The notes under the pieces: generated by a model
The model's input: only the letters and a program-made list of their open reading frames with translations
Databases searched by the model: none
What the model was told of the DNA's origin: nothing
Program-made: the position numbers and the translations under genes
Assembly (NCBI RefSeq): GCF_016860545.1
Contig: NZ_BNEB01000002.1
Coordinates: 868,001-932,000 of the forward strand
Direction: 5' to 3'
DNA length: 64,000 nucleotides
Source of the DNA: Streptomyces asoensis
GTDB taxonomy: Bacteria > Actinomycetota > Actinomycetes > Streptomycetales > Streptomycetaceae
Shown here: piece by piece, positions 16,528 to 25,965 of the stretch
How positions within the stretch are numbered: the first letter of the stretch is position 1
Layout of the letters: each line of letters starts with the position of its first letter

Positions 16528-17864
16528 TTTCCGGCCTCCTGTTCCGAGCCCTCGGCCGGGGCGAGCGGCGCGTGCAGCAGCACCCGCGCGGCCCGGCGGC
16601 CCGAGGCGTCCACGACGTCCATGCGCCAGCCGGCCACCTCCACGGTGTCGCCGACCGCCGGTATCCGGCCCAGCTCGCTGGCGACCAGGCCGGCGAGCGT
16701 CTCGTACGGTCCCTCGGGGGTGTGCAGCCCCACGCGCGCGAGCTGGTCGGTGCGGGCCGCGCCGTCGGCCGAGTAGAGGGTGCGGCCGTCGTCGTCGGTG
16801 CCGGCGGCGGCCAGGTCGGACGTCTCGTGCGGGTCGTGCTCGTCGCGGACCTCCCCGACGACCTCCTCGACGATGTCCTCCAGGGTGGCCACGCCCGCGG
16901 TGCCGCCGTACTCGTCGATGACGACGGCCATCGTCCGCTTGCCGGACAGCCGGTCCAGCAGGCGGTCCACGGTCAGCGACTCGGGCACGAGCAGCGGCTC
17001 GCGCATCAGCTCGGCGACGGGCACGCGCGGGCGGCGCTCCGCAGGGACGGCCAGGACGTCCTTGATGTGCGCGGTGCCGACGACCGAGTCGAGGCTGCCG
17101 CGGTACACCGGGAACCGGGACAGGCCCGTCGCCCGGGTCGCGTTCGCCACGTCCTCGCAGGTCGCGCTCGCCTCGAGGGCGATGACCTGCACGCGCGGGG
17201 TCATCACGTTCTCCGCCGTGAGGTCGGCCAGGTTCAGCGTGCGCACGAAGAGCTCCGCGGTGTCCGCCTCCAGGGCGCCCTCCTTGGCGGAGTGCCGGGC
17301 GAGGGCCGCCAGCTCCTGGGGGCCGCGGGCGGCGGCCAGTTCCTCGGTGGGCTCCACCCCGAACCGGCGCACGATGCGGTTCGCCGTGTTGTTGAGGTGG
17401 GTGATGAAGGGGCGGAAGGCGGCGCTGAACCAGCGCTGGGCGTTGCCCACGCGCTTGGCGACCGTCAGCGGGGAGGAGATCGCCCAGTTCTTGGGCACGA
17501 GTTCGCCGACGACCATCAGGAACACGGTCGACAGGGCCGTACCGAGCACCAGCGCCACCGAACTCGCGGTGGAGCTCGACAGGCCGAGCGACTCCAGCGG
17601 CCCGGAGATCAGCTTGGCGATCGACGGCTCGGAGAGCATGCCGACCACCAGGTTGGTGACGGTGATGCCGAGTTGGGCGCCGGAGAGCTGGAAGGTGAGG
17701 TTCTTCACCGCCTTGAGGGCTCCGGAGGCGCCGCGCTCGCCGCGCTCCACCGCCCGTTCCAGTTCGCTGCGCTCGACCGTGGTGAGCGAGAACTCCGCGG
17801 CGACGAAGGCGCCGCACGCGAGCGACAGCAGGATCGCCACCAGGAGCAGCAGGATTTCGGTCAT
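16524..17864 (-). CDS. CNNM/CorC-type membrane protein with CorC_HlyC domain
   Basis: A 446-residue paralogue of the next gene. The DUF21 membrane domain covers about residues 1-195 (VGELVPKNWAISSP). A CBS pair follows (about 215-340: VMTPRVQVIAL, SRFPVYRG, GTAGVATLEDIVEEVVGEV), then the CorC_HlyC transporter-associated domain (about 355-435). Relatives affect Mg or Co transport; substrate not proven. The first gene of a coupled two-gene operon ending at the hairpin 15413-15472. The ATG at 17864 directly precedes the first membrane helix (ILLLLVAILLSLACG) and has GGAGG upstream. Confidence 0.92.
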   Translation of the reverse strand: MTEILLLLVAILLSLACGAFVAAEFSLTTVERSELERAVERGERGASGALKAVKNLTFQLSGAQLGITVTNLVVGMLSEPSIAKLISGPLESLGLSSSTASSVALVLGTALSTVFLMVVGELVPKNWAISSPLTVAKRVGNAQRWFSAAFRPFITHLNNTANRIVRRFGVEPTEELAAARGPQELAALARHSAKEGALEADTAELFVRTLNLADLTAENVMTPRVQVIALEASATCEDVANATRATGLSRFPVYRGSLDSVVGTAHIKDVLAVPAERRPRVPVAELMREPLLVPESLTVDRLLDRLSGKRTMAVVIDEYGGTAGVATLEDIVEEVVGEVRDEHDPHETSDLAAAGTDDDGRTLYSADGAARTDQLARVGLHTPEGPYETLAGLVASELGRIPAVGDTVEVAGWRMDVVDASGRRAARVLLHAPLAPAEGSEQEAGK

Positions 17865-18057
17865 CGGTTCACCTCCGTCCCATGGTCGGACAGGGTGGTG
17901 CCGGGCGCGCGGTGTCGCGTGGTGGTGGGGGTACTGGGAGGCTCGCCCATGGGCGGACGCTCACACCTTTCGTCAAGTCATCGGGGGACCGCGCGGACGA
18001 TCCGTGCGGTCCCCCCAATAGTAAAGGATCGGCAAAAGGGCCCCGAAGAGGCTCCGG

Positions 18058-18483
18058 TCAGGCTCCGAGTGGCTTCACCCAGCGCCGCCACTTCTCCTCG
18101 GGCGCGTACCCCGCCGCGCGCCAGGCATGATGCGCCGTCTCGTTACGGGTGAGGACCATCGCGTCGCCGCGCCGACCGCCGAGCGCGACGAACCGTTCCT
18201 CCGCGGCGGCCAGCAGTGCCGCCCCGATGCCCTGACGGCGGTGCCGCGGATCGACCGCCAGCCGGTACAGGTGGCACCGCCAGCCGTCGAACCCGGCGAT
18301 CACCGTCCCGGCCAGCGCGCCGTCCCGCTCGGCCAGGATCAGAGCTCCCGGGTCGCGCGTGATCAGCCGTTCCACGCCGCTTCGGTCGTCGCTGATGCTC
18401 GTGCCCTCGGCGGCGCTCTTCCAGAAGGCCAGCACGGTGTCGAGGTCCTCGGGCCCGGCGGCCCGAATCCGCAGATCGATCAT
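18058..18483 (-). CDS. GNAT family N-acetyltransferase
   Basis: A 141-residue single-domain acetyltransferase. LYRLAVDPRHRRQGIGAALL carries the acetyl-CoA loop (RRQGIG at about 82-87), and NETAHHAWRAAGY is the usual C-terminal helix. The acceptor is unknown. It is monocistronic, with 87 bases and a hairpin separating it from the ABC permease. ATG 18483. Confidence 0.9.
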   Translation of the reverse strand: MIDLRIRAAGPEDLDTVLAFWKSAAEGTSISDDRSGVERLITRDPGALILAERDGALAGTVIAGFDGWRCHLYRLAVDPRHRRQGIGAALLAAAEERFVALGGRRGDAMVLTRNETAHHAWRAAGYAPEEKWRRWVKPLGA

Positions 18484-18496
18484 GGGCCGATCCCAC

Positions 18497-18546
18497 CACG
18501 GGCGGTCCCGGCCCGGACGCGATTTCCAGCATGCGGACCGCCCGTG
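18497..18546 (-). terminator. Large-loop hairpin downstream of the ABC permease
   Basis: Perfect 12-base arms (CACGGGCGGTCC/GGACCGCCCGTG) with a 26-base loop lie between the permease stop and the GNAT gene. Confidence 0.45.
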
Positions 18547-18570
18547 CGACCCGCTCCGGCCGGGCGCCCG

Positions 18571-21138
18571 TCACTCGTGCGCGATCGCCGCCAGAACGTT
18601 CATCCGGGAGGCGCGCAGCGCGGGCAGCAGGGCCGCCACCACTCCGACGACCGCGGATCCCACCACGACCGCGACGATCGTGCCCCACGGGACGGCGAAC
18701 GCCTTCATGCCCTGCAAGGCCAGCACCTGCTGTATGCACACGCCCCACACCAGGCCGAGCCCGAGCCCCAGCACCGCGCCGAACACGGCGATCACGACCG
18801 ACTCCAGCCGGATCATCCGGCGCAGCTGCCGCCGGCCGAGACCGATGGCGCGCAGCAGCCCGATCTCCCGGGTCCGCTCCACCACCGACAGCGCCAGGGT
18901 GTTGACCACACCGAGCACCGCGATGACGATCGCGAGCCCGAGCAGCGCGTACACCAGGTACAGCAGGACGGCGATCTGATCGTGCACCAGCTTCTTGTAG
19001 TCGGCCTGGTCGCGCGCCTGCACCTGCGGATAGGCGTCGAGGGTGCGCTCCAGACGGGGACGCAGCGTGTCGCCGTCCGTACCGGAGGACGCGTTCACGT
19101 ACAGCGCGGAGTCCTGGCCGCCCGGCACGTACTTCTCGACGGTGGCGATGCCCAGGAACAGCCCGCCCTCCATGCCGAAGCCGTCGCCGCCGTCCTGGTC
19201 GGTGAGGGCGCCCACCTTCAGCGTCGTGGTCCGGCCGCCGGGGAACTGCACCGGCAGCACGCTGCCCAGCCGCACCCCGTGGTCGCGGGCGAAGTCGACG
19301 TCCATGCCGAGAGCGCCGTCGGCCAGCGCGGCGGCCGTACCGCCCGCGGCGTACGTGACGTGCGCGACGTCGTCCACCTGGTCGTCGTAGCCGCTGGCGG
19401 TCGTCTCCACCCGCTTGCCGTCCGGCAGCCGCACGGCCAGCGGCGCGAACCGCTGCCGTACGACGAGGCCGACGCCGTCGGTGCGGCGCACCGCGTCGGT
19501 GACCTCCGCCGAGAACGGCGTGAAGTTGGCGTTCTGGACGACGAAGTCGGCGCCCAGCGTCTTGTCGATCTGCTGGTCGAACGACTTGGACATCGAGGCG
19601 CTCGCCACCGACATCCCGCCGACCAGCGCGAGCCCCACCATGAGCGCCGCCGCCGTCGCGCCCGTGCGGCGGGGATTGCGCAGCGCGTTGCGCTGGCTCA
19701 TCCGCCCGACCGAGCCGAACAGGGCGGGGAAGGCGCCGCCGAGCACCCGGATCACCGGGCGGACCAGCAACGGCCCCGCGATGACGGTGGCGACGAGGGT
19801 GAGGACGACCCCCAGACCCAGCAGGGAGGCGGCGGACGCCGTCTTCGAGGCGGCGGCGCAGCCGGCCAGCGCCGCCACGCCCAGGGCGCCGACCACGGAT
19901 CCCACCACCGCGCGCACCTTCAGCGGCCGGCCCGTACCGGCGATGTCGGCGTCCGCGAGGGCCGCCATCGGCGACACGGTCGCGGCCCGCCGGGCCGGGA
20001 GGTAGGCCGCCACGAAGGTGACGCCGACACCGACGACGTACGCCGAGACCGGGGTCGCCCAGCCGACGACCATCTCCGCGGCGTCGAGGTTCATGCCGAA
20101 CGTGCTCATCAGCTTGATCAGCCCGGCCGCCAGACCGATGCCGGCGGCGAGGCCGAGGGTGGATCCCACCAGACCGAGCAGCACCGCCTCGGTGAGCACC
20201 GAGCGGCGCACCTGGCGGCGGTCGGCGCCCAGGGCACGCAGCAGGCCCAGCTCGCGCGTGCGCTGGGCGATCAGCATGGAGAACGTGTTGACGATCAGGA
20301 ACACGCCGACCAGGACGGCGATCCCGGCGAAGCCGAGCATCACGTACTTGATCACGTCGAGGAAGCCGCCGAGGGCCTCCGACGACGACTTCGCCTGCTC
20401 CTCGGCGGTCTTCACGTCGTAGGTGCCGGTGCCGACCGCGGCCACGATCCGCCGCTTGAGCACGTCGTCGCTCACGCCCCGCGCGGCGTCGACGGAGATG
20501 CTCGTGGCCTTGTCCGCGGACCCGAGGAGCTGCGTGCCGGCGGTCGCGGGGTCGAGGTAGACGAGGGCCGCGCCCGGGTTGGTCGTGGTGAAGGTCGCGA
20601 TGCCGACGATCTTCACCTCGAAGCTGCCGGGCTGGGCCATCACGGTGAGGGTGTCGCCGATCCCGACGTGCTTCTTGTCGGCGGTGTCGGCGTCCAGCAT
20701 GGCCTCGCCGCCGCCCCGGGGGGCGTGGCCGGAGGTCAGCTTCACCGGGCTGCGGTCGGTGACGAACCAGTCGGTGGCGATGGTGGGCGCGCCGGTGGTG
20801 GGCCCGACCGACTCGTTGTCGCGGTCGACGACGGTGATGTTCTCCACGCTCACGTCCGCGTGGGTGGCCGCGACGCCCTCGACCCGGGCGACCTGCCGGG
20901 CGAGGGAGGCCGGGACGGTCTGCACGGCGCCGGTCGGCACGGACGCCTTCAGGTCGTCCTCGGGCTGGACCGTGACGTCCGGGGACGTGGAGGCGAAGAG
21001 CCGGTCGAAGGTGCGGGTCACCGTGTCGGAGAAGATCAGACTGCCCGCGACGAACGCCACCGACAGCACGACGGCGAGCGCGGACAGCAGCAGCCGGCCC
21101 TTGTGCGCGAGGAAGCTGCGCAGAGTCGCTCTCAGCAC
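18571..21138 (-). CDS. ABC transporter permease, FtsX/MacB type
   Basis: An 855-residue permease with an N-terminal membrane anchor, a MacB-like periplasmic-type core domain (about residues 45-230), and a three-helix FtsX domain (about 265-390). Further helices and a second core-like domain (about 500-700) lead to the final FtsX domain (about 735-850, with [21 protein letters not shown]). The duplicated plan with [13 protein letters not shown] in both halves is typical of Gram-positive exporters for peptides, lipids or antibiotics. Start GTG 21138, four bases after the ATPase gene stop. The pair forms a complete transporter; cargo unknown. Confidence 0.93.
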   Translation of the reverse strand: MLRATLRSFLAHKGRLLLSALAVVLSVAFVAGSLIFSDTVTRTFDRLFASTSPDVTVQPEDDLKASVPTGAVQTVPASLARQVARVEGVAATHADVSVENITVVDRDNESVGPTTGAPTIATDWFVTDRSPVKLTSGHAPRGGGEAMLDADTADKKHVGIGDTLTVMAQPGSFEVKIVGIATFTTTNPGAALVYLDPATAGTQLLGSADKATSISVDAARGVSDDVLKRRIVAAVGTGTYDVKTAEEQAKSSSEALGGFLDVIKYVMLGFAGIAVLVGVFLIVNTFSMLIAQRTRELGLLRALGADRRQVRRSVLTEAVLLGLVGSTLGLAAGIGLAAGLIKLMSTFGMNLDAAEMVVGWATPVSAYVVGVGVTFVAAYLPARRAATVSPMAALADADIAGTGRPLKVRAVVGSVVGALGVAALAGCAAASKTASAASLLGLGVVLTLVATVIAGPLLVRPVIRVLGGAFPALFGSVGRMSQRNALRNPRRTGATAAALMVGLALVGGMSVASASMSKSFDQQIDKTLGADFVVQNANFTPFSAEVTDAVRRTDGVGLVVRQRFAPLAVRLPDGKRVETTASGYDDQVDDVAHVTYAAGGTAAALADGALGMDVDFARDHGVRLGSVLPVQFPGGRTTTLKVGALTDQDGGDGFGMEGGLFLGIATVEKYVPGGQDSALYVNASSGTDGDTLRPRLERTLDAYPQVQARDQADYKKLVHDQIAVLLYLVYALLGLAIVIAVLGVVNTLALSVVERTREIGLLRAIGLGRRQLRRMIRLESVVIAVFGAVLGLGLGLVWGVCIQQVLALQGMKAFAVPWGTIVAVVVGSAVVGVVAALLPALRASRMNVLAAIAHE

Positions 21139-21142
21139 CGGA

Positions 21143-22009
21143 TCACTTCTCCTCGGCGTCGGCGCGGGTGTCCGGGACGGCGGTGCCGTCCTCGCCTTCG
21201 CCGCCGTCGAACTGGGCGCGGATCACGTCGAAGCGTTTCATGCGCTCCAGCACCGCCTCCGCCGTCGGCCGCTCCATCTCGTCGACTATGCGGCCGTCGG
21301 CCAGGAAGAGCACCAGGTCGGCGTGGGCGGCCGCGCCCGGGTCGTGGGTGACCATGACGACGGTCTGCCCGAGGTTGTCGACGGCCTCCCGCAGGAACGC
21401 CAGGACCTCGAGCCCGGCCCGCGAGTCGAGGTTGCCGGTCGGCTCGTCCGCGAAGATGAGCTCGGGGCGGGAGGCGAGCGCCCGGGCGCAGGCCACCCGC
21501 TGCTGCTGGCCGCCGGACAGCTGGGCGGGCCGGTGCTTGAGCCGGTCGCGCAGCCCGAGGGTGTCGATCACCCGGTCCAGCCACTCCCGGTCGGGCTTCT
21601 GGCCCGCGATGTCCATGGGGAGGGTGATGTTCTCGGCCGCGTTGAGCGTCGGGATCAGGTTGAACGACTGGAACATGAACCCGATCCGGTCCCGCCGCAG
21701 CCGGGTCAGGTCCCGCTCCTTCAGCCCCGTGATCTCGGTGCCGCCCAGCCACACCTGGCCGGCCGACACGGTGTCGAGTCCCGCCAGGCAGTGCATCAGC
21801 GTCGACTTGCCGGAGCCGGACGGGCCCATGACGGCGGTGAAGCGCCCGCGCGCGATGTCCACGTCCACCGAGTCCAGGGCGAGCACGGCCGTCTCCCCCG
21901 AGCCGTACGCCTTGGTCAGAGCACGGGCGCGGGCCGCGATCCGGTCGGCCGGGGCCGGACCGGGGGCGTGCTCCGCAGCAGGTGTGGACAAAGCTGCCTC
22001 CTCGCTCAT
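21143..22009 (-). CDS. ABC transporter ATP-binding protein, MacB/LolD type
   Basis: A 288-residue ATPase. Walker A is GPSGSGKST (about 77-85), the Q-loop follows in [10 protein letters not shown], the signature is LSGGQQQRV, Walker B is [12 protein letters not shown] and the switch His is in VTHDP. The C-terminal extension after residue 250 is acidic. ATG 22009 (MSEEAALST) is chosen over an upstream GTG at 22066 that adds a leader-like sequence. It powers the adjacent permease; the two genes are four bases apart. Confidence 0.94.
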   Translation of the reverse strand: MSEEAALSTPAAEHAPGPAPADRIAARARALTKAYGSGETAVLALDSVDVDIARGRFTAVMGPSGSGKSTLMHCLAGLDTVSAGQVWLGGTEITGLKERDLTRLRRDRIGFMFQSFNLIPTLNAAENITLPMDIAGQKPDREWLDRVIDTLGLRDRLKHRPAQLSGGQQQRVACARALASRPELIFADEPTGNLDSRAGLEVLAFLREAVDNLGQTVVMVTHDPGAAAHADLVLFLADGRIVDEMERPTAEAVLERMKRFDVIRAQFDGGEGEDGTAVPDTRADAEEK

Positions 22010-22132
22010 GGGGACGTGCCGGGTCTGCCGGTCGCCCGGCCGAGCGTAGTGTGACCCGGCGCACACCCGGTATCCGTTTTCGGATCCCGTGCGCCCTTGC
22101 CGTTGCTAGCGGTCCGGCGCTAGCTTCGAGGT

Positions 22133-22375
22133 ATGGCGAAGACCCAGCTGAACGTCCGCGTCGACGAGGGCACGGCCCGCGCGGCCCGCGAACGCGCCAC
22201 GGCCCGCGGCATGAGCGTCAACCGCTACATAGAAGAGCTGGTCAGACGGGACGCCGGCGAGGTCGGCCACACGTTCGTCGAGGCCGCGAGCGACTTCATG
22301 AAGCAGTACGAGGCGCTCTTCGTGGAGGAGTTCGGCGCCGAGCGCGAGGGCGGCACGCACGAAGGTCGCCGCTGA
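22133..22375 (+). CDS. Ribbon-helix-helix protein, probable antitoxin
   Basis: An 80-residue protein. Residues 1-45 (KTQLNVRVDEGTARAARERA, then GMSVNRYIEELVRRD) form an Arc/HicB-like ribbon-helix-helix DNA-binding domain. The acidic C-terminal tail (FMKQYEALFVEEFGAE) could wrap the partner. It starts at ATG 22133 and ends four bases before the Fic-like gene, the arrangement of a toxin-antitoxin operon in which the antitoxin also represses the promoter. Function inferred from context and fold. Confidence 0.8.
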   Translation: MAKTQLNVRVDEGTARAARERATARGMSVNRYIEELVRRDAGEVGHTFVEAASDFMKQYEALFVEEFGAEREGGTHEGRR

Positions 22376-22379
22376 TCCC

Positions 22380-22754
22380 TTGAGCGACCTGCGCATCGAC
22401 CTCGCCTGGCTTCTCATGCTCGCCGAACAGAACACCCCGGGCGACCCCCAGGTCACCGACTGGGGAGCCCTGGTCGCGGCCGTGGCCCGCCACCAGGCCG
22501 AGATATTCGACGTCCCCGTGTACGACGACCCGGCCGCCCGTGCCGCCGCGCTCCTTCAGCTCCTCATCCACGTCCCGGCGCTGGAGCGCTCCAACGCCCT
22601 CTTCGCCTGCGCCGTGGCGTACGCCTACCTCGTCGCCAGCGGACTGAAGGTCGCCACCTCGCCCGAGCAGGTCCGCGACCTGGCCCGCCTGGTCAAGGAC
22701 GGCCAGACCTCGGTCGCCGACATCGCGCGGGAACTGCGCGCCTGGAGCCGGTGA
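22380..22754 (+). CDS. Fic/Doc-like protein with degenerate active site, probable toxin component
   Basis: A 124-residue all-helical protein with the layout of Doc: an N-terminal helix, VYDDPAARAAALLQLLIHVPALERSNALFACAV-like core around residues 45-75, and a short C-terminal helical bundle. At the position of the Fic motif HPFxDGNKR the sequence reads HVPALERSN. The His and an Asn remain, but the acidic residue, the anion-hole Gly and the Lys are lost. If it is a toxin, the chemistry must differ from Doc phosphorylation or Fic AMPylation. TTG start at 22380, five bases after the antitoxin stop codon begins its final base. Close homologues with this degenerate motif seem common in Streptomyces, from memory. 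Confidence 0.7.
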   Translation: MSDLRIDLAWLLMLAEQNTPGDPQVTDWGALVAAVARHQAEIFDVPVYDDPAARAAALLQLLIHVPALERSNALFACAVAYAYLVASGLKVATSPEQVRDLARLVKDGQTSVADIARELRAWSR

Positions 22755-22777
22755 GCCGCTGCGCGCACAGCGCGGAC

Positions 22778-22809
22778 GGGCCCGCCCGGGACGCTCCCCG
22801 GACGGGCCC
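22778..22809. terminator. Hairpin between Fic-like gene and lipase
   Basis: GGGCCCGCCCGGG pairs with CCCGGACGGGCCC (one mismatch) across a six-base loop, between convergent genes. Confidence 0.65.
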
Positions 22810-22851
22810 GCCGCACGGCCGCGGCCGTACCCGTGTGCGGTGCCGCACGCG

Positions 22852-23538
22852 TCACCTGACGAAGTCGCGCACCTTCTCGTACACGCCGTGGTCGTTGTTG
22901 ATGTCGGTGTGCGAGATGCATCCCACGCCGACGTTGGTGGCCCCGCTCAGCAGCGCCGAGGAGTCCGGGTCGATGGCCGAGTCGCAGTTCGACCAGTAGG
23001 TCGCGTAGTTCACGCTGCCGGGGGTCTCGTCCCCGGAGTTGAGCGCGGTGAGGAAGGAACTGCCGGTCACCATCTCGGCGCAGGAGGTGTAGAGCCAGCT
23101 GCACCACGAGGCGACCGACGTGCCGTGGTTGGTGCCGGCGACGGAGACGAAGTCGTCCACGTACGCGGTGCCGCCGAGGTTCTTGAGGTAGTAGCGGGAA
23201 CTGAGCGTGCCCATCGAATGGACGACGACGTCGACCTTGGACGCACCGGTTCTCGCCCGTACGTTCTTGATCTCCGTGGCCAGTTGGGAGGCGGTGGTGA
23301 CGTTCGACTGCGACCAGCTGTACGTCCAGGCGTCCAGCTCTGCGGCCGTGTAGCCGTCGGCCTTGAAGTCGGCGACCCAGTCGGACCAGCTGCCGGAGTC
23401 GCTGCTGATGCCGTGCACGAAGACGATCGGGTCGTGCGTCGCGGCATGGGCTGTGGGGGCGGAGAACGACAGTGACAGAAGGAGCGAAGAGACCACGGCC
23501 GAGAGGGCCGCGGCGATGCGACGCTTGTGGCGCTGCAT
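22852..23538 (-). CDS. Secreted lipase/esterase, alpha/beta hydrolase
   Basis: A 228-residue secreted protein. A Sec signal peptide (basic RHKRR, hydrophobic core, cleavage after PTAHA at about residue 32) precedes a compact hydrolase: [12 protein letters not shown] is the oxyanion region, [11 protein letters not shown] holds the nucleophile Ser in HSMG, and [10 protein letters not shown] places the final His. Four cysteines late in the chain could form disulfides, as in related Streptomyces lipases. The family cleaves triacylglycerols or simple esters outside the cell. ATG 23538 follows GGAGGC. It is divergent from a LuxR regulator. Confidence 0.9.
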   Translation of the reverse strand: MQRHKRRIAAALSAVVSSLLLSLSFSAPTAHAATHDPIVFVHGISSDSGSWSDWVADFKADGYTAAELDAWTYSWSQSNVTTASQLATEIKNVRARTGASKVDVVVHSMGTLSSRYYLKNLGGTAYVDDFVSVAGTNHGTSVASWCSWLYTSCAEMVTGSSFLTALNSGDETPGSVNYATYWSNCDSAIDPDSSALLSGATNVGVGCISHTDINNDHGVYEKVRDFVR

Positions 23539-23652
23539 GATGCCTCCTGAAACGTGTGGGGTTGCCAGGAGTGTCGGCCGGGTCTACGCGCGGCGCATCG
23601 GCAGAATCGCCAGTCTTTACGGTTCAAGTAACCCGCCAGTAACGTCTTGTGG

Positions 23653-25905
23653 GTGGTGACACCGGTGAACCCCTGGCCCCTGGAAGGCACTTCGCCACCG
23701 ACGCCCCGGAACGCCGCCCGCCTACCGGGCCCGCCGCTCTCCGAAGGCGTACGCGTGCGGGTGCTGCGCCTCGTGCACGGCGACCCGCGCGCCGCCGCCG
23801 AACTCGTCGCGCGGCTGACCGGCAGGCAGGCGGCCGGCCTCGACCCGCTGCCGGCCGAACCCGCCGACCTCGCCCCCGAGACGCTGCGCGCCCACCGCGG
23901 CGAGGTCCGCGCGCTGCCCGACGGCACCCGGCTGGTGCTGCTGCTCGCCGCCGCCGACCAGTACCCCGTGGCCACCCACGCCTTCCTGCGCGCCGTCGCC
24001 GCCGTCCGCCTCGACACCCGCCCCCTGGAGGTGGCCGAGGCGGCCGGGATCGCCTACGCCACCGCCGGCGGCGTCGGATTCCGCGACGCCTGGACCCGGA
24101 TCGCCGCCTACGAGACGGCCGCACCGGCCGACCGCCGGGAAGCCCACCGGCTGCTGGCCCGCGTCCTGCACGGCCCGGCCGAGGCACCCCGCCGGGCCTG
24201 GCACCGGGGCGCCGGTGCGCTCGGCCCCAGCGCACGGCTCGCCGCGGAACTGACGGCCGCGGCCGCCCGGGCGCGCGCCGCCGGCGACCCGGCGCTCTCC
24301 GGAGCCCTCGCCGAACGCGCCGCCGCGCTCTGCGCCGACTCCCGCGAACGCGCCCGGCTCCTCGCCCACGCGGCGGCCGACGCCTGGTACTCCGGCGACG
24401 GCGACCGGGCCCGCGCCCTCGCCGCCCGCACCGCCGCCGACGCCCTCACCGGTGTCCTCGCCCTGCGGACCGGACACGCGGGGGAGGCGTTCGACGCGCT
24501 GCTGGCCGCGGCGGTACGGGCCGCGCGCCCGCACCCGGCGCGCGGCGGCCCGCAGCGGCCCGCGCCCGCCGCCCCCGCCCCCGGCGCGGTCCGGGCGCCG
24601 TCCCCGACCGCCCACCTGCTGGCCCGGGCCGCCGAAGCCGCCGTCTACACCGGCGACCTGCGCCGGTCCCCCGAAGCACTGCTCGCCGCACAGCAGCTGG
24701 GCATGGAGGCGCCCGGGGTGCTCGGCGGGCTCGCCGCGGCCGTGGACGGACGGTACGAGGACGCACGGGACCTGCTGGAAGCCACCGCCGGGCGGTGCGG
24801 TCCGGGCGGCGACCCCACCCTCCTGCTGCACGCGGGCATCGCCGCGCTGATGCTCGGCGACCACCCCCGCGCCGTCACCGCCACGGTCCGGGCGGCAGCG
24901 GCGGCCCGCGCCCGCGGCGTCACCGCCGCCGTGTCCCAGGCCATGGAGTTCCGCGTCTACGCCGAGTTCTGGACCGGCCGTCCGCGCGCCGCCGAGGCCG
25001 CCGCCCTGGACGCCCTGCGACAGGCGTACGCCACCGGACAGGACAACGGCGCCTGCCACCTCCAGGCGGCCCTCGCCATGTTCGCCGCACTCACCGGCGA
25101 CGACGACCTGTGCCGGGAGCGCGCCGCGGCCGCCCGCTCCCACGCCCTCGCCCACGACCTGGGCCTGCCCGCCGCCCTGGCGCAGTGGGCTCTGGCCTTC
25201 CTCGACCTCGCCTCCGGCCGCTTCGACGCCGCCGCGGCCGGGCTGCGCGCGCTCGCCGCCTCCGGTCCCGGACACGGCCACCGGGCGATCCGTCACCTCG
25301 CCACGCCTCACTACGTCGAGGCCGCGGTCCGTACCGGCGAGATACGCGTGGCGCGTGTCGCCCACGCCGGCTACGACCGCTGGGCCCGCGCCGTCGGCGG
25401 CGCCGACGACCTGGCACTCAGCGCCCGCTGCCGGGCCCTGCTCAGCCCGGGCGCCGACGCCCTGGACCACTACCGCGAAGCCCTCGCCCTGCACGCCGAC
25501 GGCACCCGCGCCGTCGAACGCGCCCGTACCGAGCTGCTGTTCGGCAGCGCGCTGCGCCGGCTGCGCCGCCGTACGGAGGCCCGCGACCGGCTGCACAGCG
25601 CCCTGGCGGCGTTCGAGTCCTTCGACGCCCCGCACTGCGCCGAGGCCGCCCGCGCCGAACTGCGCGCGCTCGGCGCGCCCGCGAGCCCCGTCCGCGACCA
25701 CCGGAGCCCCACGGCCCAGCTGACCGCCCAGCAGCTCCTGGTCGCCCGGATGGCCGCCGACGGCGCCACCAACCGCGAGATCGCCACCCGCCTGGCCCTC
25801 AGCCCGCGCACCATCGACCACCATCTGCGGGGCGTCTTCACCCGCCTGGGCATCCGCTCCCGCATCGAACTCGTCCGCCTTCTCGCGGACCCGGCCGACG
25901 AGTAG
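23653..25905 (+). CDS. LuxR family regulator resembling an ATPase-less LAL protein
   Basis: About 750 residues. A C-terminal LuxR helix-turn-helix (about 690-748: DGATNREIATRLALSPRTIDHH) follows a long alpha-helical repeat region (about 150-680) like the TPR-type sensor of LAL/MalT regulators. The N-terminus (VRVLRLVHGDPRAAAELVARL, then RLVLLLAAADQYPVATHAFL) resembles only the end of the usual AAA/STAND module; no Walker A or B is present. It may therefore be a LAL regulator that lost its ATPase. Starts cluster at TTG 23647, GTG 23653 and GTG 23656; I use 23653, with no clear ribosome site. Divergent from the lipase, recalling lipase-activator pairs such as lipA-lipR. Confidence 0.82.
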   Translation: MVTPVNPWPLEGTSPPTPRNAARLPGPPLSEGVRVRVLRLVHGDPRAAAELVARLTGRQAAGLDPLPAEPADLAPETLRAHRGEVRALPDGTRLVLLLAAADQYPVATHAFLRAVAAVRLDTRPLEVAEAAGIAYATAGGVGFRDAWTRIAAYETAAPADRREAHRLLARVLHGPAEAPRRAWHRGAGALGPSARLAAELTAAAARARAAGDPALSGALAERAAALCADSRERARLLAHAAADAWYSGDGDRARALAARTAADALTGVLALRTGHAGEAFDALLAAAVRAARPHPARGGPQRPAPAAPAPGAVRAPSPTAHLLARAAEAAVYTGDLRRSPEALLAAQQLGMEAPGVLGGLAAAVDGRYEDARDLLEATAGRCGPGGDPTLLLHAGIAALMLGDHPRAVTATVRAAAAARARGVTAAVSQAMEFRVYAEFWTGRPRAAEAAALDALRQAYATGQDNGACHLQAALAMFAALTGDDDLCRERAAAARSHALAHDLGLPAALAQWALAFLDLASGRFDAAAAGLRALAASGPGHGHRAIRHLATPHYVEAAVRTGEIRVARVAHAGYDRWARAVGGADDLALSARCRALLSPGADALDHYREALALHADGTRAVERARTELLFGSALRRLRRRTEARDRLHSALAAFESFDAPHCAEAARAELRALGAPASPVRDHRSPTAQLTAQQLLVARMAADGATNREIATRLALSPRTIDHHLRGVFTRLGIRSRIELVRLLADPADE

Positions 25906-25944
25906 GCCCCCGCCCCCCGGCACCGGTGCCGGAGGTCAGGGGCC
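25905..25944. terminator. Palindromic hairpin between luxR and bioD
   Basis: CCGGCACCGGTGCCGG (25917-25932) is a perfect palindrome nested between GGCCCC and GGGGCC arms, between convergent genes. Confidence 0.55.
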
Positions 25945-25965
25945 TGTCCGCAGGCGATACGGCGG

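Noticed and set aside
22778..22809. Repeated CGGACGGGCCCGCC as an insertion-site duplication
   Set aside because: The two copies are the arms of one terminator hairpin.
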